Shown: piece after piece, positions 11,575-26,500 of the stretch
How positions within the stretch are numbered: position 1 is the stretch's first letter
Layout: each line of letters begins with the position of its first letter
Source of the DNA: Corbicula japonica
Taxonomy: Eukaryota > Mollusca > Bivalvia > Venerida > Cyrenidae
Reading direction: 5' to 3'
Assembly (NCBI GenBank): GCA_038501625.1
Contig: JAZAYU010000179.1
Location: 868,001-932,000, forward strand
DNA length: 64,000 bases
The notes under the pieces: model-generated
The model's input: the letters and a program-made list of their open reading frames with translations, nothing else
Told to the model about the DNA's origin: nothing
The model's database searches: none
Translations under genes and position numbers: made by a program

Positions 11575-14500
11575 TTAACTGTTCTTGTTTCTCCCAAGCA
11601 GTACTTTTTCCAGACCCATCATTGGTGATTCGAACACCAGAGAGATGACAAAAGCTGCAGCATAGGATAGGCAGACATGTCCGAGGAACAGGTATATCTG
11701 AAATAAAATTAATCGCAGTGAGAATGTTCCATATTGTTCAATGCATCGAGTAAAACTTTTATGTTGAAAGACTATGTAAGCGAGCTCCAATTGTAAAGAA
11801 TAAGAATTAAGTTGTTGTTTTCGATCATTTTAATATAAGGTTGAAAACGAAAAATAATGTCTGTCTTATGTAATAATTATTTAAGAACATACAACAATCT
11901 TAAAATAACCAAAGGCATTGATATATTTGTAAAATAAAGCTATTTTTGGTTTTCTTCTTATACTTGGTTTACGCAAAATCTGGAACACAATTTTATGTTA
12001 TATGATACTTTGAAGAACAAAATTTACCGCTTTTGAATAGAATTTAAACTTCTGAAGCTAACTTTAGTATAGCTTGTATGTCTCCGAAGATTGAGATACA
12101 TGTACTGCGGCTTTTAGAAACCAAAATAATACAGGTTTGAGTTTTCAAAATTACTAAACTAACCGACGAGTCAATCAGCGTATCCATTCAAATTGTCTAT
12201 CGTTTAATCCCAACTTACCACTGCTAGATCACGCAAACCCACAAAAAGAACATTCTTTATCTGGTGTAAGAATATATTTCAAGTTAATATATATTAAACC
12301 TTAATGACCGCTTCTTCATCTTGCCACCACATTAACGACTTACTTTAACATTAGAATGTAATAAACAACATCTAGGAACCGCACTTACCACTTCTAAATC
12401 ATACCAGTGCATCATGGTCCTTCGGCTATAATAGTACGTGTACATAACGATCGGATGTACTAGATAGGCACAATAGGTTAACCTGCTCAGCGGTATGAGA
12501 GGACGCCATGATAGCAAGGTGTTCACAGGACCTGAAACCGAAACAAAATTTTACATTCTTACAGGTTTTACATTTGTTAGATGTATTTTGCATCTCATGA
12601 TAGCTCTATTCGGCGGTAAAATAACATTTATTATAATGAAATTTTCTCCTTATCGTCGAAGTTAAGTTTGATTGTCACTGACTAGTCAAGGCTTTCAAGT
12701 TTCCTTTCGGAAAAAGTGAAAATGGCATATCAGGAATTGCGACGCCCGAAAAACGCATTCTCCTTCGTACATCCAATCGTAAAGAAGAAAAAGAACATGG
12801 GATTATAAAACGAAAAAGAGTGTACATTAAGTACAACTCTGACAAAGAAGAACAACAAAGTATATGGCAACAAACTATATTAATGACATTTAAGAACATT
12901 CCGAATGTTCTGATGAACAGATCAAACTCTGTCAAAGCACACCTTTTTCCATAATTACCCAAATATTGTTTCGGCGTCTGAGAAAGACAGTGAGGATTTA
13001 CCGAGTATTTTTGCGAAAAAACAAAAGAAACTGAAATAAACATTTTACCGGTCTCATGGTAACTCAGGTACGTCTACAAGCTTTTATGTATCACCATTCA
13101 CAAAACTATTTACTTGGATAATTTGTGTTTAAACACTTTGTTTGATTGCTTTCTTTATGAACACTTACCTCCATATCCTAACGCACAGGAAAATATCACC
13201 CAAGCAACGCACATTGCCCAAGCTGTTCTAGAAGTTGCTATATACAACGCAGACGTTTCTACACTTAAATTAGGCGTACCGTCTGATGAATACAGCCCAT
13301 AAAGCACCAGCATTGCTATTGTTGTTGCGATAACCCAACCTACCATATTCAATATCTGTAACAATACGAAATTGTTAAATGACAATAATGAATTGCAAAG
13401 TTATTATTTTTATTTTATCTTCAATCTTACAAATAGTTTGATTTGCATTTCAAAGCAAAATACTGCAAGTTGTCATTAATTATCATGTTCAACGCCATAT
13501 GCTCACCATCGTTTGGGATATATTAAAATTATACTGTTTTGCGTATCGAGTTTACCGTGTTCGATGGCTTACAAAGGTCAAAGTTCCTTTTTCAACTCTT
13601 TCAACCTTGTTAACTCCAACTAATCGTAAATGTTATTCGTTGGTAAGCAAATTCAAGAAATCCACTGATAAAATGATCGTCTTTTTACTAAGCATAATTT
13701 GAAGGAACATAGTAGAAAATGTATAACAAAACAGCTTAAACTGGTTTAGAAAAAGTTCTGAAAATCAGACAGACAGCCGTAATTTATGTTCATGTCCAAA
13801 TATAATTTAAAAATGTATGTATTGACTATTATTATATATCTAATAAATGTAACCAATCGACAATCTGCATTTGTTCCACGTGACCGTTCAATATATTCCC
13901 GTATTGAATCCAAAAAATATTTATTAATTTCATATTGGACGGATGGGTACATGTGCACTAAACGATGCTAGTCTGGTTCCCGATTTCAATTTCTAACGAA
14001 TTAAAGACCGGGAGCCATTCTTGCACATAGATATATACATTGTGATTAAAAGGTTATTATGCATTTAACTGTACAATACTGAATATATTTGGACTCGTAC
14101 ATAGATTGAAAAATCATATTGGNNNNNNNNNNNNNNNNNNNNNNNNNNNNNNNNNNNNNNNNNNNNNNNNNNNNNNNNNNNNNNNNNNNNNNNNNNNNNN
14201 NNNNNNNNNNNNNNNNNNNNNNNNNNNNNNNNNNNNNNNNNNNNNNNNNNNNNNNNNNNNNNNNNNNNNNNNNNNNNNNNNNNNNNNNNNNNNNNNNNNN
14301 NNNNNNNNNNNNNNNNNNNNNNNNNNNNNNNNNNNNNNNNNNNNNNNNNNNNNNNNNNNNNNNNNNNNNNNNNNNNNNNNNNNNNNNNNNNNNNNNNNNN
14401 NNNNNNNNNNNNNNNNNNNNNNNNNNNNNNNNNNNNNNNNNNNNNNNNNNNNNNNNNNNNNNNNNNNNNNNNNNNNNNNNNNNNNNNNNNNNNNNNNNNN

Positions 14501-17500
14501 NNNNNNNNNNNNNNNNNNNNNNNNNNNNNNNNNNNNNNNNNNNNNNNNNNNNNNNNNNNNNNNNNNNNNNNNNNNNNNNNNNNNNNNNNNNNNNNNNNNN
14601 NNNNNNNNNNNNNNNNNNNNNNACATTTAAGAACATTCCGAATGTTCTGACGAACAGATCAAACTCTGTCAAAGCACACCTTTTTCCATAATTACCCAAA
14701 TATTGTTTCGGCGTCTGAGAAAGACAGTGAGGATTTACCGAGTATTTTTGCGAAAAAACAAAAGAAACTGAAATAAACATTTTACCGGTCTCATGGTAAC
14801 TCAGGTACGTCTACAAGCTTTTATGTATCACCATTCACAAAACTATTTACTTGGATAATTTGTGTTTAAACACTTTGTTTGATTGCTTTCTTTATGAACA
14901 CTTACCTCCATATCCTAACGCACAGGAAAATATCACCCAAGCAACGCACATTGCCCAAGCTGTTCTAGAAGTTGCTATATACAACGCAGACGTTTCTACA
15001 CTTAAATTAGGCGTACCGTCTGATGAATACAGCCCATAAAGCACCAGCATTGCTATTGTTGTTGCGATAACCCAACCTACCATATTCAATATCTGTAACA
15101 ATACGAAATTGTTAAATGACAATAATGAATTGCAAAGTTATTATTTTTATTTTATCTTCAATCTTACAAATAGTTTGATTTGCATTTCAAAGCAAAATAC
15201 TGCAAGTTGTCATTAATTATCATGTTCAACGCCATATGCTCACCATCGTTTGGGATATATTAAAATTATACTGTTTTGCGTATCGAGTTTACCGTGTTCG
15301 ATGGCTTACAAAGGTCAAAGTTCCTTTTTCAACTCTTTCAACCTTGTTAACTCCAACTAATCGTAAATGTTATTCGTTGGTAAGCAAATTCAAGAAATCC
15401 ACTGATAAAATGATCGTCTTTTTACTAAGCATAATTTGAAGGAACATAGTAGAAAATGTATAACAAAACAGCTTAAACTGGTTTAGAAAAAGTTCTGAAA
15501 ATCAGACAGACAGCCGTAATTTATGTTCATGTCCAAATATAATTTAAAAATGTATGTATTGACTATTATTATATATCTAATAAATGTAACCAATCGACAA
15601 TCTGCATTTGTACCACGTGACCGTCCAATATATTCCCGTATTGGATCCAAAAAATATTTATTAATTTCATATTGGACGGATGGGTACATGTGCACTAAAC
15701 GATGCTAGTCTGGTTCCCGATTTCAATTTCTAACGAATTAAAGACCGGGAGCCATTCTTGCACATAGATATATACATTGTGATAAAAAGGTTATTATGCA
15801 TTTAACTGTACAATACTGAATATATTTGGACTCGTACACAGATTGAAAAGTCATATTGGACTCGCCTATCGGCTCGTCCAATATGACTTTTCAAGCTGTG
15901 TACTCGTCCAAATATATTCCCGTATTGTACAGTAAAATGTATAATAACCTATAAATATTTCTAGAAATTATGCGATCATAATAAGCGTTTACCTTTTTAC
16001 AGACACGCCGCTCAAATACTAGTCATATGAAATTGACGCTTTTATAAAGATTTCTCGAACAATAACAGTACCAAATAGCTTTAACAGTAATTGTTATTAA
16101 TTAAGCAAATTTAATGAAATTGAGTCAGTACTTTAAAACTTATCGGTTTATAGAAATGTTTTCCCTTGAGAGCTTCATAATTGTAAAGAAATAAAGCAAT
16201 AAGACCTTCCAATTGAAATTTTTTAATTAAAAAGTGACTGCATTCTTCAGGAAAAAATATTCATTGTAATTGTTTTAGATTATTAATATACTCTAGAAAG
16301 AACCCGATAAGCAAACTCAGATATTCAATGTTAGAACGTGGAAGTTGATAAATGAACGAATAACGCCACACTTAATATTTTTCTTTAGCCTTTTGATGTG
16401 TGTATTGAACTGTTGCTCTATTACCTTTGGCATTCTGACTTTGCATTCTGTAATGTGCAAAAGATAGCCCGTAAAAATTCCAATGACGTAGGGCCCAACC
16501 CGTGTCCATGGTTTGATGTAAAGCTGGCTCATTGCATCATTAGGATTGGCACTTAAATTCAAATGAAAATATAATAATAAGTTTTGCGTTAAATTTCCTG
16601 TTTTAATGTACATCGATTATTGTCAATCTGCAATTAGCTATTCGAATTGTGCCAGTTTTCCAATTGCTTGTGGTCGTACAAACGCTGTGTACATTTGTAA
16701 GCTTTAATGAGCCGAAAGTCATTGTAATTACACTTTGCCCGTCGTTGTTTGTTCAATTCGCTTGTGTTTATTTACACTATAAATAACATTGTTCCGACTG
16801 TTTTGAAAAAAGCTTGGATGTGTTCGACATGCTGTACGTTTTGGGGGTCATCTTGAGAAACTTAGTAAAAAAAACACTACCATTGCAAAACTATTGTACA
16901 TTTTTTAACTTACTTACTCGAATAAAAAGTTGGCGCCCATATTATTATCTTTTGAAATAACACCAGCGGAGATGAAGTTTATCAGAATAAATAACACACA
17001 TGATACTGTGCCCCATAATGGAGAACTGAAAAAATAAAAAATTAACATTTTTCTTGCCGTATAACGGACAACTGAAGTGTATATCTAATCTAAACAAATT
17101 GTTTCTAATAAGAGAAATGAATGGAGAAATGTAAACTTAAAAATATGCAATATAATAATCTTTTTATCTAGAATTATTCGACCAATCACAGAACAGAAAT
17201 ACATGCACAGAATTCTGTGCCAAAAACAAAAACGTAGTCAAATATTTGTCCCGTATATGGGGCTCCGTTCGCAATTGCTAGGCCAAAGCCAGAAAAGGGG
17301 AAAAAATCAAAATCTCTAGAACGACACAAAGTAGTTACACCAAACTTTGCACAAATCAGTGCTTTTAGTGTATGATTATTTTAATTACGTTTTTAAACGT
17401 GAGGATAGTAAAGAAAAAAAGTTGGACCTAAAAACCCATAAAAGTCTTTTTGCAATCAAACACAAAAACGAAGCAGCATAAAACAACAGTTCATTTTCCA

Positions 17501-20500
17501 ACGTGAGTGAAATGATACGGACAATAATATCTAAGGTCCTTGAAAAGAACTTCCAGTTATGAAGAGAAATAAACATATTTTTGTCATTTGTTTTCGCGAC
17601 CAGGATATTGAAGTGCAAACACACTTTTACAAATAACTTACATTGTACACATTATTAGACTAAAGGACTTCACTATTTTTGTCAGTAATTTATTACTCAT
17701 GAAGACATTTAAATAGATGTTAAGTGTCGCTTCGTTTTTGTGATAAATTGCAAATATAATTTCGAGGAGTTTTTAGGTCTAACTATTTATTATTACTGTT
17801 CCAATTTTTCTTAGCGTATGCAAATTAAACATATATAAATAACATTTGCTTGTGCAAATCTTTATTGATCTGCATTTTGACGTTAGAGAGATTTTGGTAA
17901 TTTCCGTTTTTGTCAATGAAAGTGCAATGACACATGTAAAAACCCCTTAAATGAATCTTAAAAACAGGACAGTGGCAAAAATGAAGATGCCCCGTGTAGC
18001 AGAAATCATAATGTACATTAGAATTCGCAACATTAGAAACTCACCTTCATCATTATTTTTAATACAAAGATGCTTGCTTTATCATATCTTTAAATTGCTA
18101 ACAGGAACTTAATAAAACTTGCAGATTTAACTTTAAGTATTCTTTTCTCTTTTAGTGTATTAACAACCCATGTTACTGCATAAAATATTGTCGACAGGAA
18201 GACAGGGGCAAGTTAGAGTTTATACAGTAATTTAACTTGTACTTGTGAGTTCTTGTGAGAATTTGTAACTAAAGTTAGTAGATAAATTGCATTATATTTA
18301 AATTATATTTAGTTTTTTGTTTAAACTAATGAGTAATGAGTAAAATTCCTGTTTCCAAATTTTGCAGCAATTTTAACCTATTAAATTGTATGTATGAATA
18401 TATACATACTTACTAAAACAAAGGAATGAGCATAAGTGGGCTGATTACATAAAACTGCATATCATTGGCGAGGTACCAGCTCCAACCCATACACTGAAAA
18501 CAAAAAAAAAACACTCAAATTTTTATAATAAATATCAAGTCTTAAAATTAATCTAGAAACAATTGTAGGTTTTCTAAAGAATATGTTTTTTCTCAATGAA
18601 AAAGACATGAACGAATATTTAAAAAAAACGCAACAGCAAATGCTAACATGATTAACGGAGTGAAAAAACATACGAAGCAATGAAGATGCTTTAAATTTAT
18701 AGTTCCGTTTGATTGTTTATACGTAAGATTGCAACATGAAACAAAATTATAGCGGTTCTATTTTTTAATTATTTCAAATGTATCTGTAAGCGTGTTTCGA
18801 GTTTAGCAATAAGGAAAATGCAGCCTACGCCACACAGCCTTTACCTATTCTTAGCATCGCGTAATCTGAACAAGTAAACAGCATCCCAACCCAAATGTTT
18901 ATTATGGATAAATGCCCTTCCATGAACAGCCAGATAAATATAACACGTTTTTCCTATATGAAAAGGCAAAGAGCAAAATCAGAGCGAATTTTGTAAAGGA
19001 ACCAGAGAATAATAATATTGTATATTGAAACCACCCAACATAAAACGGACCGTAATGTTATTTCTTAAAGCACTATTAATTATCTTTTTCGGCTTTAAAA
19101 ACAAAATTTGACACGTGTTAATTATTTTTGTTTACTTATTTATGTGTTGTGCCATCCAAACATATGTTGACGTGTTTTTTGGTTTATGCTGTTGTACGTG
19201 CTAATATGTTTTAAACATCATTGTTTTATTATGAGTAAGTTATATCATTTGATTTTTTCGGTTTTTGATGAAAGCACATTTACTCAAATATTCCATGAGA
19301 GCTTTCATTAGGGTCGATCAAGGTAAGTACGGACAAAGGTTAAGTGCGGACTACATGTATGTAAATTAAGACCCCAAAATATTATAAACCCTATATCATG
19401 TGGTTTAGAATCTTTTTCCATTTACCGATTTTCAAAAGCTTTGCACACGAGTCTGTGCGTAGAAGTTGTTATAACTAGGATCGGACTATTTGGTGGGCAT
19501 ACTAAATATAATCCGTACTTACCTGGGTGGACCCTTAAGTCCATTTTCTCTGAATTTGGCTGTGGAGACATAGACAATCTTATACTATAATCCTTTTTCG
19601 AAAGAAGCGTTTGCGAGGTATATATTTGTAATAAAATGATCGTCTGCATGCCATTCAGCTATCACCGGAGTACCATTGAAATTGTAGATGCGTTCACTTC
19701 TCAGTAATGCTAAACGTTGCATTATGGACAAAGAAAATGTCACAATTTTATAACATCTGTTACCACTTAAAACATGCACAGAAACAGGTCAAATTCGTGC
19801 TTACCATTTTGTCAGATTTGACAAGATTATTGACATAAAGTAGATTTGTCCACCAAGTATCTTTGCATTCATCAATTTCGAAACCGGTTTTTGCTGGCCA
19901 GAATGGTCCATCAGCCCAGTACTTCATTGTCGGTACATATAGCATAAGCAGCAACATGTAAGGCGGCGTTAACCTACATAGAAAACGCAAAGGTTGTAAA
20001 ATGTCAGCTTATTTCTCACTTCTTTTGCAAAAAAGCTCATATCATCAAACAAAATAATAATACTGACAATTCTAAGACTTTATGTTTAAGGAAAAGTTAA
20101 ATTTATAAATCCTTTTAAATATTTTGTCATGTGACATACCTTTATTATTAAAATTGAGAAAAATACGTTTCAATTTTCATAACTACCAATTTATTCCATT
20201 CTGACTTGAGGTGCATTTATTTTTACTTTGAATCTATGTATTTTGATTAAAAGGTGTTGATAATTAAAAAACTTCTTTCTTACTGGATTATAATTGTTAA
20301 TTGCAAGCAGTTTGCATGCCTAAATACTTATTGAGTAATCTCTTTGGCAAATGTGTCTATATGCTTTTATGACAGAGATGTTTTGTTATCAATTTCGCCT
20401 GAACATAAACATAACAGTGTGGTTAAAATATAGTTAACAAACAATCATATTACGACTTTCTTACATTTAAGGCTGTAATGAATGCAAATAGTACAATTTA

Positions 20501-23500
20501 AAATAAAAGCAAATGCTTTGTACTCGTAAAAAATGCAAGACAATGGATTGAGCCAATCTTGTAATGAAATAGCATATTTGAGTTGTTCTCACAAAGAAAT
20601 TTCATTACTCACAATTAGCCTGTTATAGAGTATTAAAATAAGCTTACCTCCAAAATCTGTGAAAATAAAACATGCCCCATTTAAACTTCTTGATCCCTTC
20701 TGTTTTCTTCATTTCTCGTAATGACAAATACGCCACGAGCAAACCACTGCAATATAATCACACTTTGGATTTGTCGTAGTTAGGTGACTTAAATCGAAAA
20801 CAGGCCAAGTTTGTTGAAAAAGAATATACTTGCATAATAATAATAATTCACAGAACGCCTTCCAAAATAATAAACTCATTGATTTGTGTGTAAATGATCA
20901 TGTTTGTTTAGATAGTGTTTATTTATCTAATAAGATTTAAGTTTGGTCTTTTTTCTGCTGAAATAAAGAAAAGTATGCCGAGAAAATGAGGTGAACGTCC
21001 TTAAAAGTTTCTTTTTTATCACTTCTATACTTGATCCGCCAACGACTGAAACAATACATTTATTGTCTCTACAATTTTTGCAACATTCGCTTTCACTCTG
21101 AAATAAAATGCTAATATTGGACACGTATTCGGCCATATTTGCGTCCACTTATTTTGACTAAACTTTCCCAGAATAATCAAAATTTGTATATCACACCAAT
21201 AAACAGTACAATTTTGATCCATCCCAAACGATGTAATGCATATGGCGGTGAACATGGAACCTTCCATGCGGTATTTTCAGATTAATAGCATTCCTTGTTC
21301 AGCGGCTTAAAAAAGATAAAATAATGGGTTTGCCCTTAACTAGAAAACGATTGGCAGATCTAAATAAAATAGAATTTTGAAGGAGATCTGAGAATATAAA
21401 TCCTGCATTCTGCATAAATCCTAACACAAGCAAAATAACCTCTTTAACCACATTTTCCTGTTAAACATGTAAGAACTGGTGCGTGGAATGTCCGTGTAAT
21501 ATTTTGCCATATACTTAAAACAATAATTTACATTTTGGGTTTATTGTTTAATTGCCTGTCAAGATTAACCTATAAAATGTACTTGTATTTCGGAAAGAAC
21601 CGTCACTAACTTGTGGACCGACCCTATTAAAAAATCATGTATTGTATGAAAAAATAAACTGATGGTAATAAGATATGTTCAACTTAAACTGGAAATAAAT
21701 AAACATACCTTAACAGGAAGAATGTGTCTACCGCAACAGTTGCATTTGAAATTGCTTGAAATGTGAACCTCTTTATCAGTTGAGGATAAAACGCTGCCAA
21801 GTTGTCTAAAATATTCAAACGAATACAGGAATTGTATAAATGTCATGTAACTTATTTAAAGGAACAAAATCTAGACAATCAAGATGCAAGAAATATGCAG
21901 ATTTTTCCCAGGTGCTCCAGGTTTCTGCTACCAGTACAAAATTTAACAATTCTAGCAATATTACGTTTTATCCAACAGACGTGTTATAACTTTCTTACAT
22001 TTTGCTTGGTTAGAATTGAGATAAGACAAATACTATAAATCTGGAAATAGTTCTTCAGCTTTCATATTTGCATTACAATTTTAAATGTAATCTACTACGG
22101 TCCTCGTCACAATATGGATCTGAAGGTTTTTCATCCAAAATGCACAATCTTTCACCCGGTGAGTCAAGTGTCGCGCCAAAGTCGCAATTATGGCAAGAAG
22201 GTGGCACAGTTGGCGTTTAACTTAATAATTTGAATGTGCTATATTGGAAGGTCTAACAGTGCTATTCCTTGTTTTCACAATTCAAGAATACACAATTATT
22301 TTGCAGACTGAGTGATGAAGGGATCCCGTTCTATATTCACAAACATGTAAACTCATATCAAACGGACTGTCGCGTGTAGGAATAATAAAACCCCTAAAAT
22401 TAAATTTCAAGGTCAAACAGTGTTAAAAGTTAACATTTCTAAACATTTTTTTTATTAAAACTGCATACTTTATGACTCGCAATTTCCCTCTCCCTCCCTC
22501 CCCTACCTTTCACCATCTCGAACCATTAATTTTTAAAAAGATCTTGGTTACGCAGAAAACATGGAAAATGAGATCGTAGCCCACCAAACCTAACCCATCC
22601 CTATTGTTCAATTTTCAAACTACTCATTATAAGTTCATAAGTTCGAAATAAAAAGAGTAGGAAACCGATTATTTTTTGCACTAATAGTAAATAATGTGGT
22701 ATTGCTTTTTTAAACAACAATAAACCAAAAGGGCTATTTTGAAAAAATAAGAAGTTCTGTGCGATTAAGTGGAGATAAATGAAAAGTGAAATATGCATAC
22801 ATATTATGAATACAAAGTCTTCCCACAAAACGAACAAGTAGACAGAAAATAACATGGTTAATAAAATGAACAATTTCAAAACAGAAACTATAAAATGGGA
22901 GTTTGGATAGGAGATACTTGATGACAATGAAATCACTTATGGTGAGATATGACATCTGCTAAATGCCAAGGATAAAATTGATTACAACTCTTGCGCTACA
23001 AAATAATAATTTGAGAACTAACCTGTAAGCTGAATACCGAAACCATAGGTATGTCCTAACATTACCCAGGTCATGCTGATGAATCGGATACCGTTTACAG
23101 AGGTAAGGGTTCCAGCTGGTTGGCTGGTGTTAAGGATCTTTGGTGCGTTAGAGTATACAGAAAATGATAAAAGCATTCTTCCAAGAAATCCTGCATTGAA
23201 ATCAAAACGTTATATTAATTATTCTTAGAAAAAACATTACTTTATTTTAAATATATTATATATTTTGTTGACGAGATTCAGAAAATTGCAATTCAATATT
23301 AGACAAATCGTCAAGATGCATCTAGGTGTTTGCAAAGCTTAAATTAGACCCTTGCTCTATTGAAGGTTTGGTCTCTTGTGAAAAACTGCCAGTAATTCAA
23401 GTTAACACAATTTAAGTGATCGACACAGTACTATCGTAGAAAATAACTTAAAACTTATGTGTAAGAATATATCATCGTGTATATATGTAAATAAACTACA

Positions 23501-26500
23501 TCCTCTACTATATGAATAGAAAACATATAAAACCACAAGACGTATTTCACATCAAGACTTTAGTCATTTTAGTCATTTTAGTCATTTTAAAACGATATAC
23601 AAATTCGTGACATCATTAATAAATATAACAAAATAACCTTGTTTAAAAGACTCGATTTCTTTTCGCTCTGATGTTTCTTTTTCTTTTAAACGACGAGACT
23701 TTATGTCTATTTTGAGCGAGTTGTTTAAAGGTGTAACTTCCGTCGTTTCAGTTACTAAGTGACCGTTGGGCACGTGGCCATTTGCGTGTCCATTAGTGTC
23801 CAAATGTTCGTTTGCTTCGAAAGATCCATAATTACGTTTGGCGGTCTAAATATAACATTTCACAATATAATAAAGATTGATTGTATGTAATAAAAACTTA
23901 AACGTCATATAAATAATAATGAAATATTTACTTAGGTTTGGTTTGTTCGAAATGAAATGTATAGCTTAGTTGTTCTCGTATTGTATTCTGCGTTATTTGA
24001 TTGGAACACATTTTGCACAATGCTGGCTGTAATTAACTAGTTTCCACAATTTGTTAATCTTAGACTTGAAGTAAAATGTGTTTAAATTGATTTGATTTAA
24101 ACAAAAAGAAATTTGATATTTTTTCTTGGCCTACATCTCTAACCAACCCCTTATATCTTAAGCACTTTTTCTCTTTAATGATTAAAATATTTATTCTACC
24201 AAACCTCAAGCTAAGTCGAACTTTATAAATATTTATATACTATCACTGTGTAGTCGCCTTGAAGATTCTTCTGTTGATACTGTACATAAACGTCAAAGGA
24301 TGTTGCCAATACAATCACTGCCACAAAAACCGAGCTCACCACTCTAAAATTGATAACAAAAAAGGTCAGCAAACTCAACCTGTATTCTATTCAAATAAAA
24401 TAATATTATCAACAGGTAAATAAATGCAACAAAATAACTCATTAGAAGTATAATTTCATACAGTAATTAATGAACAAAGACAAAATTGGTCTTTAATGGT
24501 ATTAGAATGTATTCAGTTAAACCACACTGGGGCTTTATTAGATTTCGAATGCATTCAAATAACAAAGTAGCAGCATAGTTAAATAAAATATTTTCAAATC
24601 GCAACTTCACTTAAAAAGAGAATATACAATAATGAAAGAATGTCAAAATACCTACATGACAGCGATAGCTTTTCCTGAGAGCCCCACGACAATGTCCTGA
24701 CAGGTAGCAGTAGCCGATGGAAATGTTGTGTGGTTAACTGGCAGTAAACTGACAACTAAAATGGAATCGAGATAAAATAAATCCAGTCTTATTTCAACGG
24801 TCAGTGGAAAAAGAAAGAAGCAAATACATGCAATGAATTCGCGCGCGCAACCTCTGCTTGAAAATAAATTTTCCGTTATTCAATTTAAAAACCTGTTTTT
24901 AAATATAAATGGAAAGTTTAAAAAACGTTCTGGCATGTCGTTTCGGATGTCTGCAACGTTCTGGTAATGATTGGCTCTGAATTGTATTTTGTATCATTAC
25001 GACATAAATTTCAGTACTCGTTATCAAACATTTTAAACAGTCACATGTATTTATGGTATTTTGCATATGTAAATTGTAATGCAACGAAGTTATAAGAGTG
25101 GTAGATTGTTTCTTTTGCTGGGAACAAATTCGTGTTTTAACTGAACATAAACAGGCATTTTAGCATCCCATATTTAAGGAAACCTAACCTGTTTGCTAAA
25201 CTTAATTTGGGCAGACATATTATAATATCAAAGTACTGAAAACATAGCGTACGTGTGTTAGCCAATGCGGCAGCGTCTGACTCGCTGCAAGAGTCTGGAA
25301 AACACATCCCGATGTACAGCACCAATGATGTAAGAGCTGTCTGTAAAAAGGAAATCACATATCGACGAAAACCAGTGCTAGTTAAATCATTTGTGAAAAA
25401 GAAATCATATCCCGAAATAAACAGCCGATGCTGTGAGTCAAGATAAGTCTTCATGTACCACCAATGTTATAAGAGAAGTCTATTAAAATAAGGCATATTG
25501 CAATGTTATCTACTCTACGTTTAATTTATGTAAATTATGTAAAAAAGGAAAACAACTATACTCGGCAAAAAAAGTTCTGCACACTTGGACATTTTATAAA
25601 ATATCTTTTTAATTTCACCATACACAAAATGATACATACCAAATAAATCAGCAATTCAAAGTAAACAATGTAAACAAGTCAGAAATAAAATCTTGTCAAT
25701 ACTTTATAAGCAATTCATTGTTAAAGCCACTGGGTGTTACTACACAAAAGTTGCAAAAATCGCTAGATTTATACTGAGTAAATTCACCACGATGAATCCG
25801 GCATTCTTTCAAGCGGCTTCGCACGGAATATAACAGCCGACGAAATTTCATTTGTGGAATGAGGTTCCATTCGTGAACAAGAGAACCGGGTAGATCAACT
25901 AGCTTTACCAACTTCACGTGTTCTTTCTTGTTTAGAAAGACTTCTAGGTGGCCGGTGTGGTCGGACATTTGCCATAACGATCGAAAAAACAAAAAACTTC
26001 CTTGTTGACCATGAGAAATAAATTAATTAAAAAACAATACAGATGTGTTATTCTCAAATAAGATTAGGCGTTGATTGCATTGGATGGTTGCTTTCATACA
26101 CTTTATAAACTGGATGCTCTGATTCATCAATAAAGAATGGAAACTGTCCGAAACATCACTAAACTGTTTTGTCATACCTTTAGGTCAATGAGTGAGACAA
26201 TGTGATTCTTTAATTAATAAAAACTTAAGTTTGAGCGTAATTCTGGAAATGGCTTGGTATCAAATTTTAATTACCAACTATTACTTGCATCAGAGTGCAT
26301 GCTCATAATCGCTTAAAACAGACACTGGTGAAATTTTGAGCGATTTCTTAGATTTCACACCTCTACCTTGATACGGCAATTTTTGCAACTTTTGACAGTT
26401 GACCCCCATCATACTCAAAATGACATTTCTCGCTTATTAACCAACCAATTTTAATTCCGTTTTTGTCTTTAACTCCGCAAACAATTAATCTTGATATGCA

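Noticed and set aside
12675..13043. Minus-strand frame of 122 codons
   Set aside because: No known domain. It lies in an NRF-6-like intron over a family A fragment, and its second copy is cut by the gap.
14046..14780. Long frames across the N run, and similarly 61615-62288
   Set aside because: Most of their length is N, so they have no meaning.
17385..17624. 79-codon minus-strand frame between two NRF-6-like exons
   Set aside because: The exons on either side (18493-18414 and 17025-16918) already join in phase; no similarity to the family.
18844..18951. Possible extra NRF-6-like exon on the minus strand (EKRVIFIWLF...) with AG and GT borders
   Set aside because: The flanking exons join directly in phase as ...SDKM|CMGWSWYLAND, the pattern expected for the family. 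Adding this piece (length not a multiple of three) would break the frame.
22601..22955. Minus-strand frames rich in Phe, Leu and Ile that look like membrane segments
   Set aside because: They lie in an NRF-6-like intron, overlap a repeat fragment, and the hydrophobic look comes from T-rich DNA.
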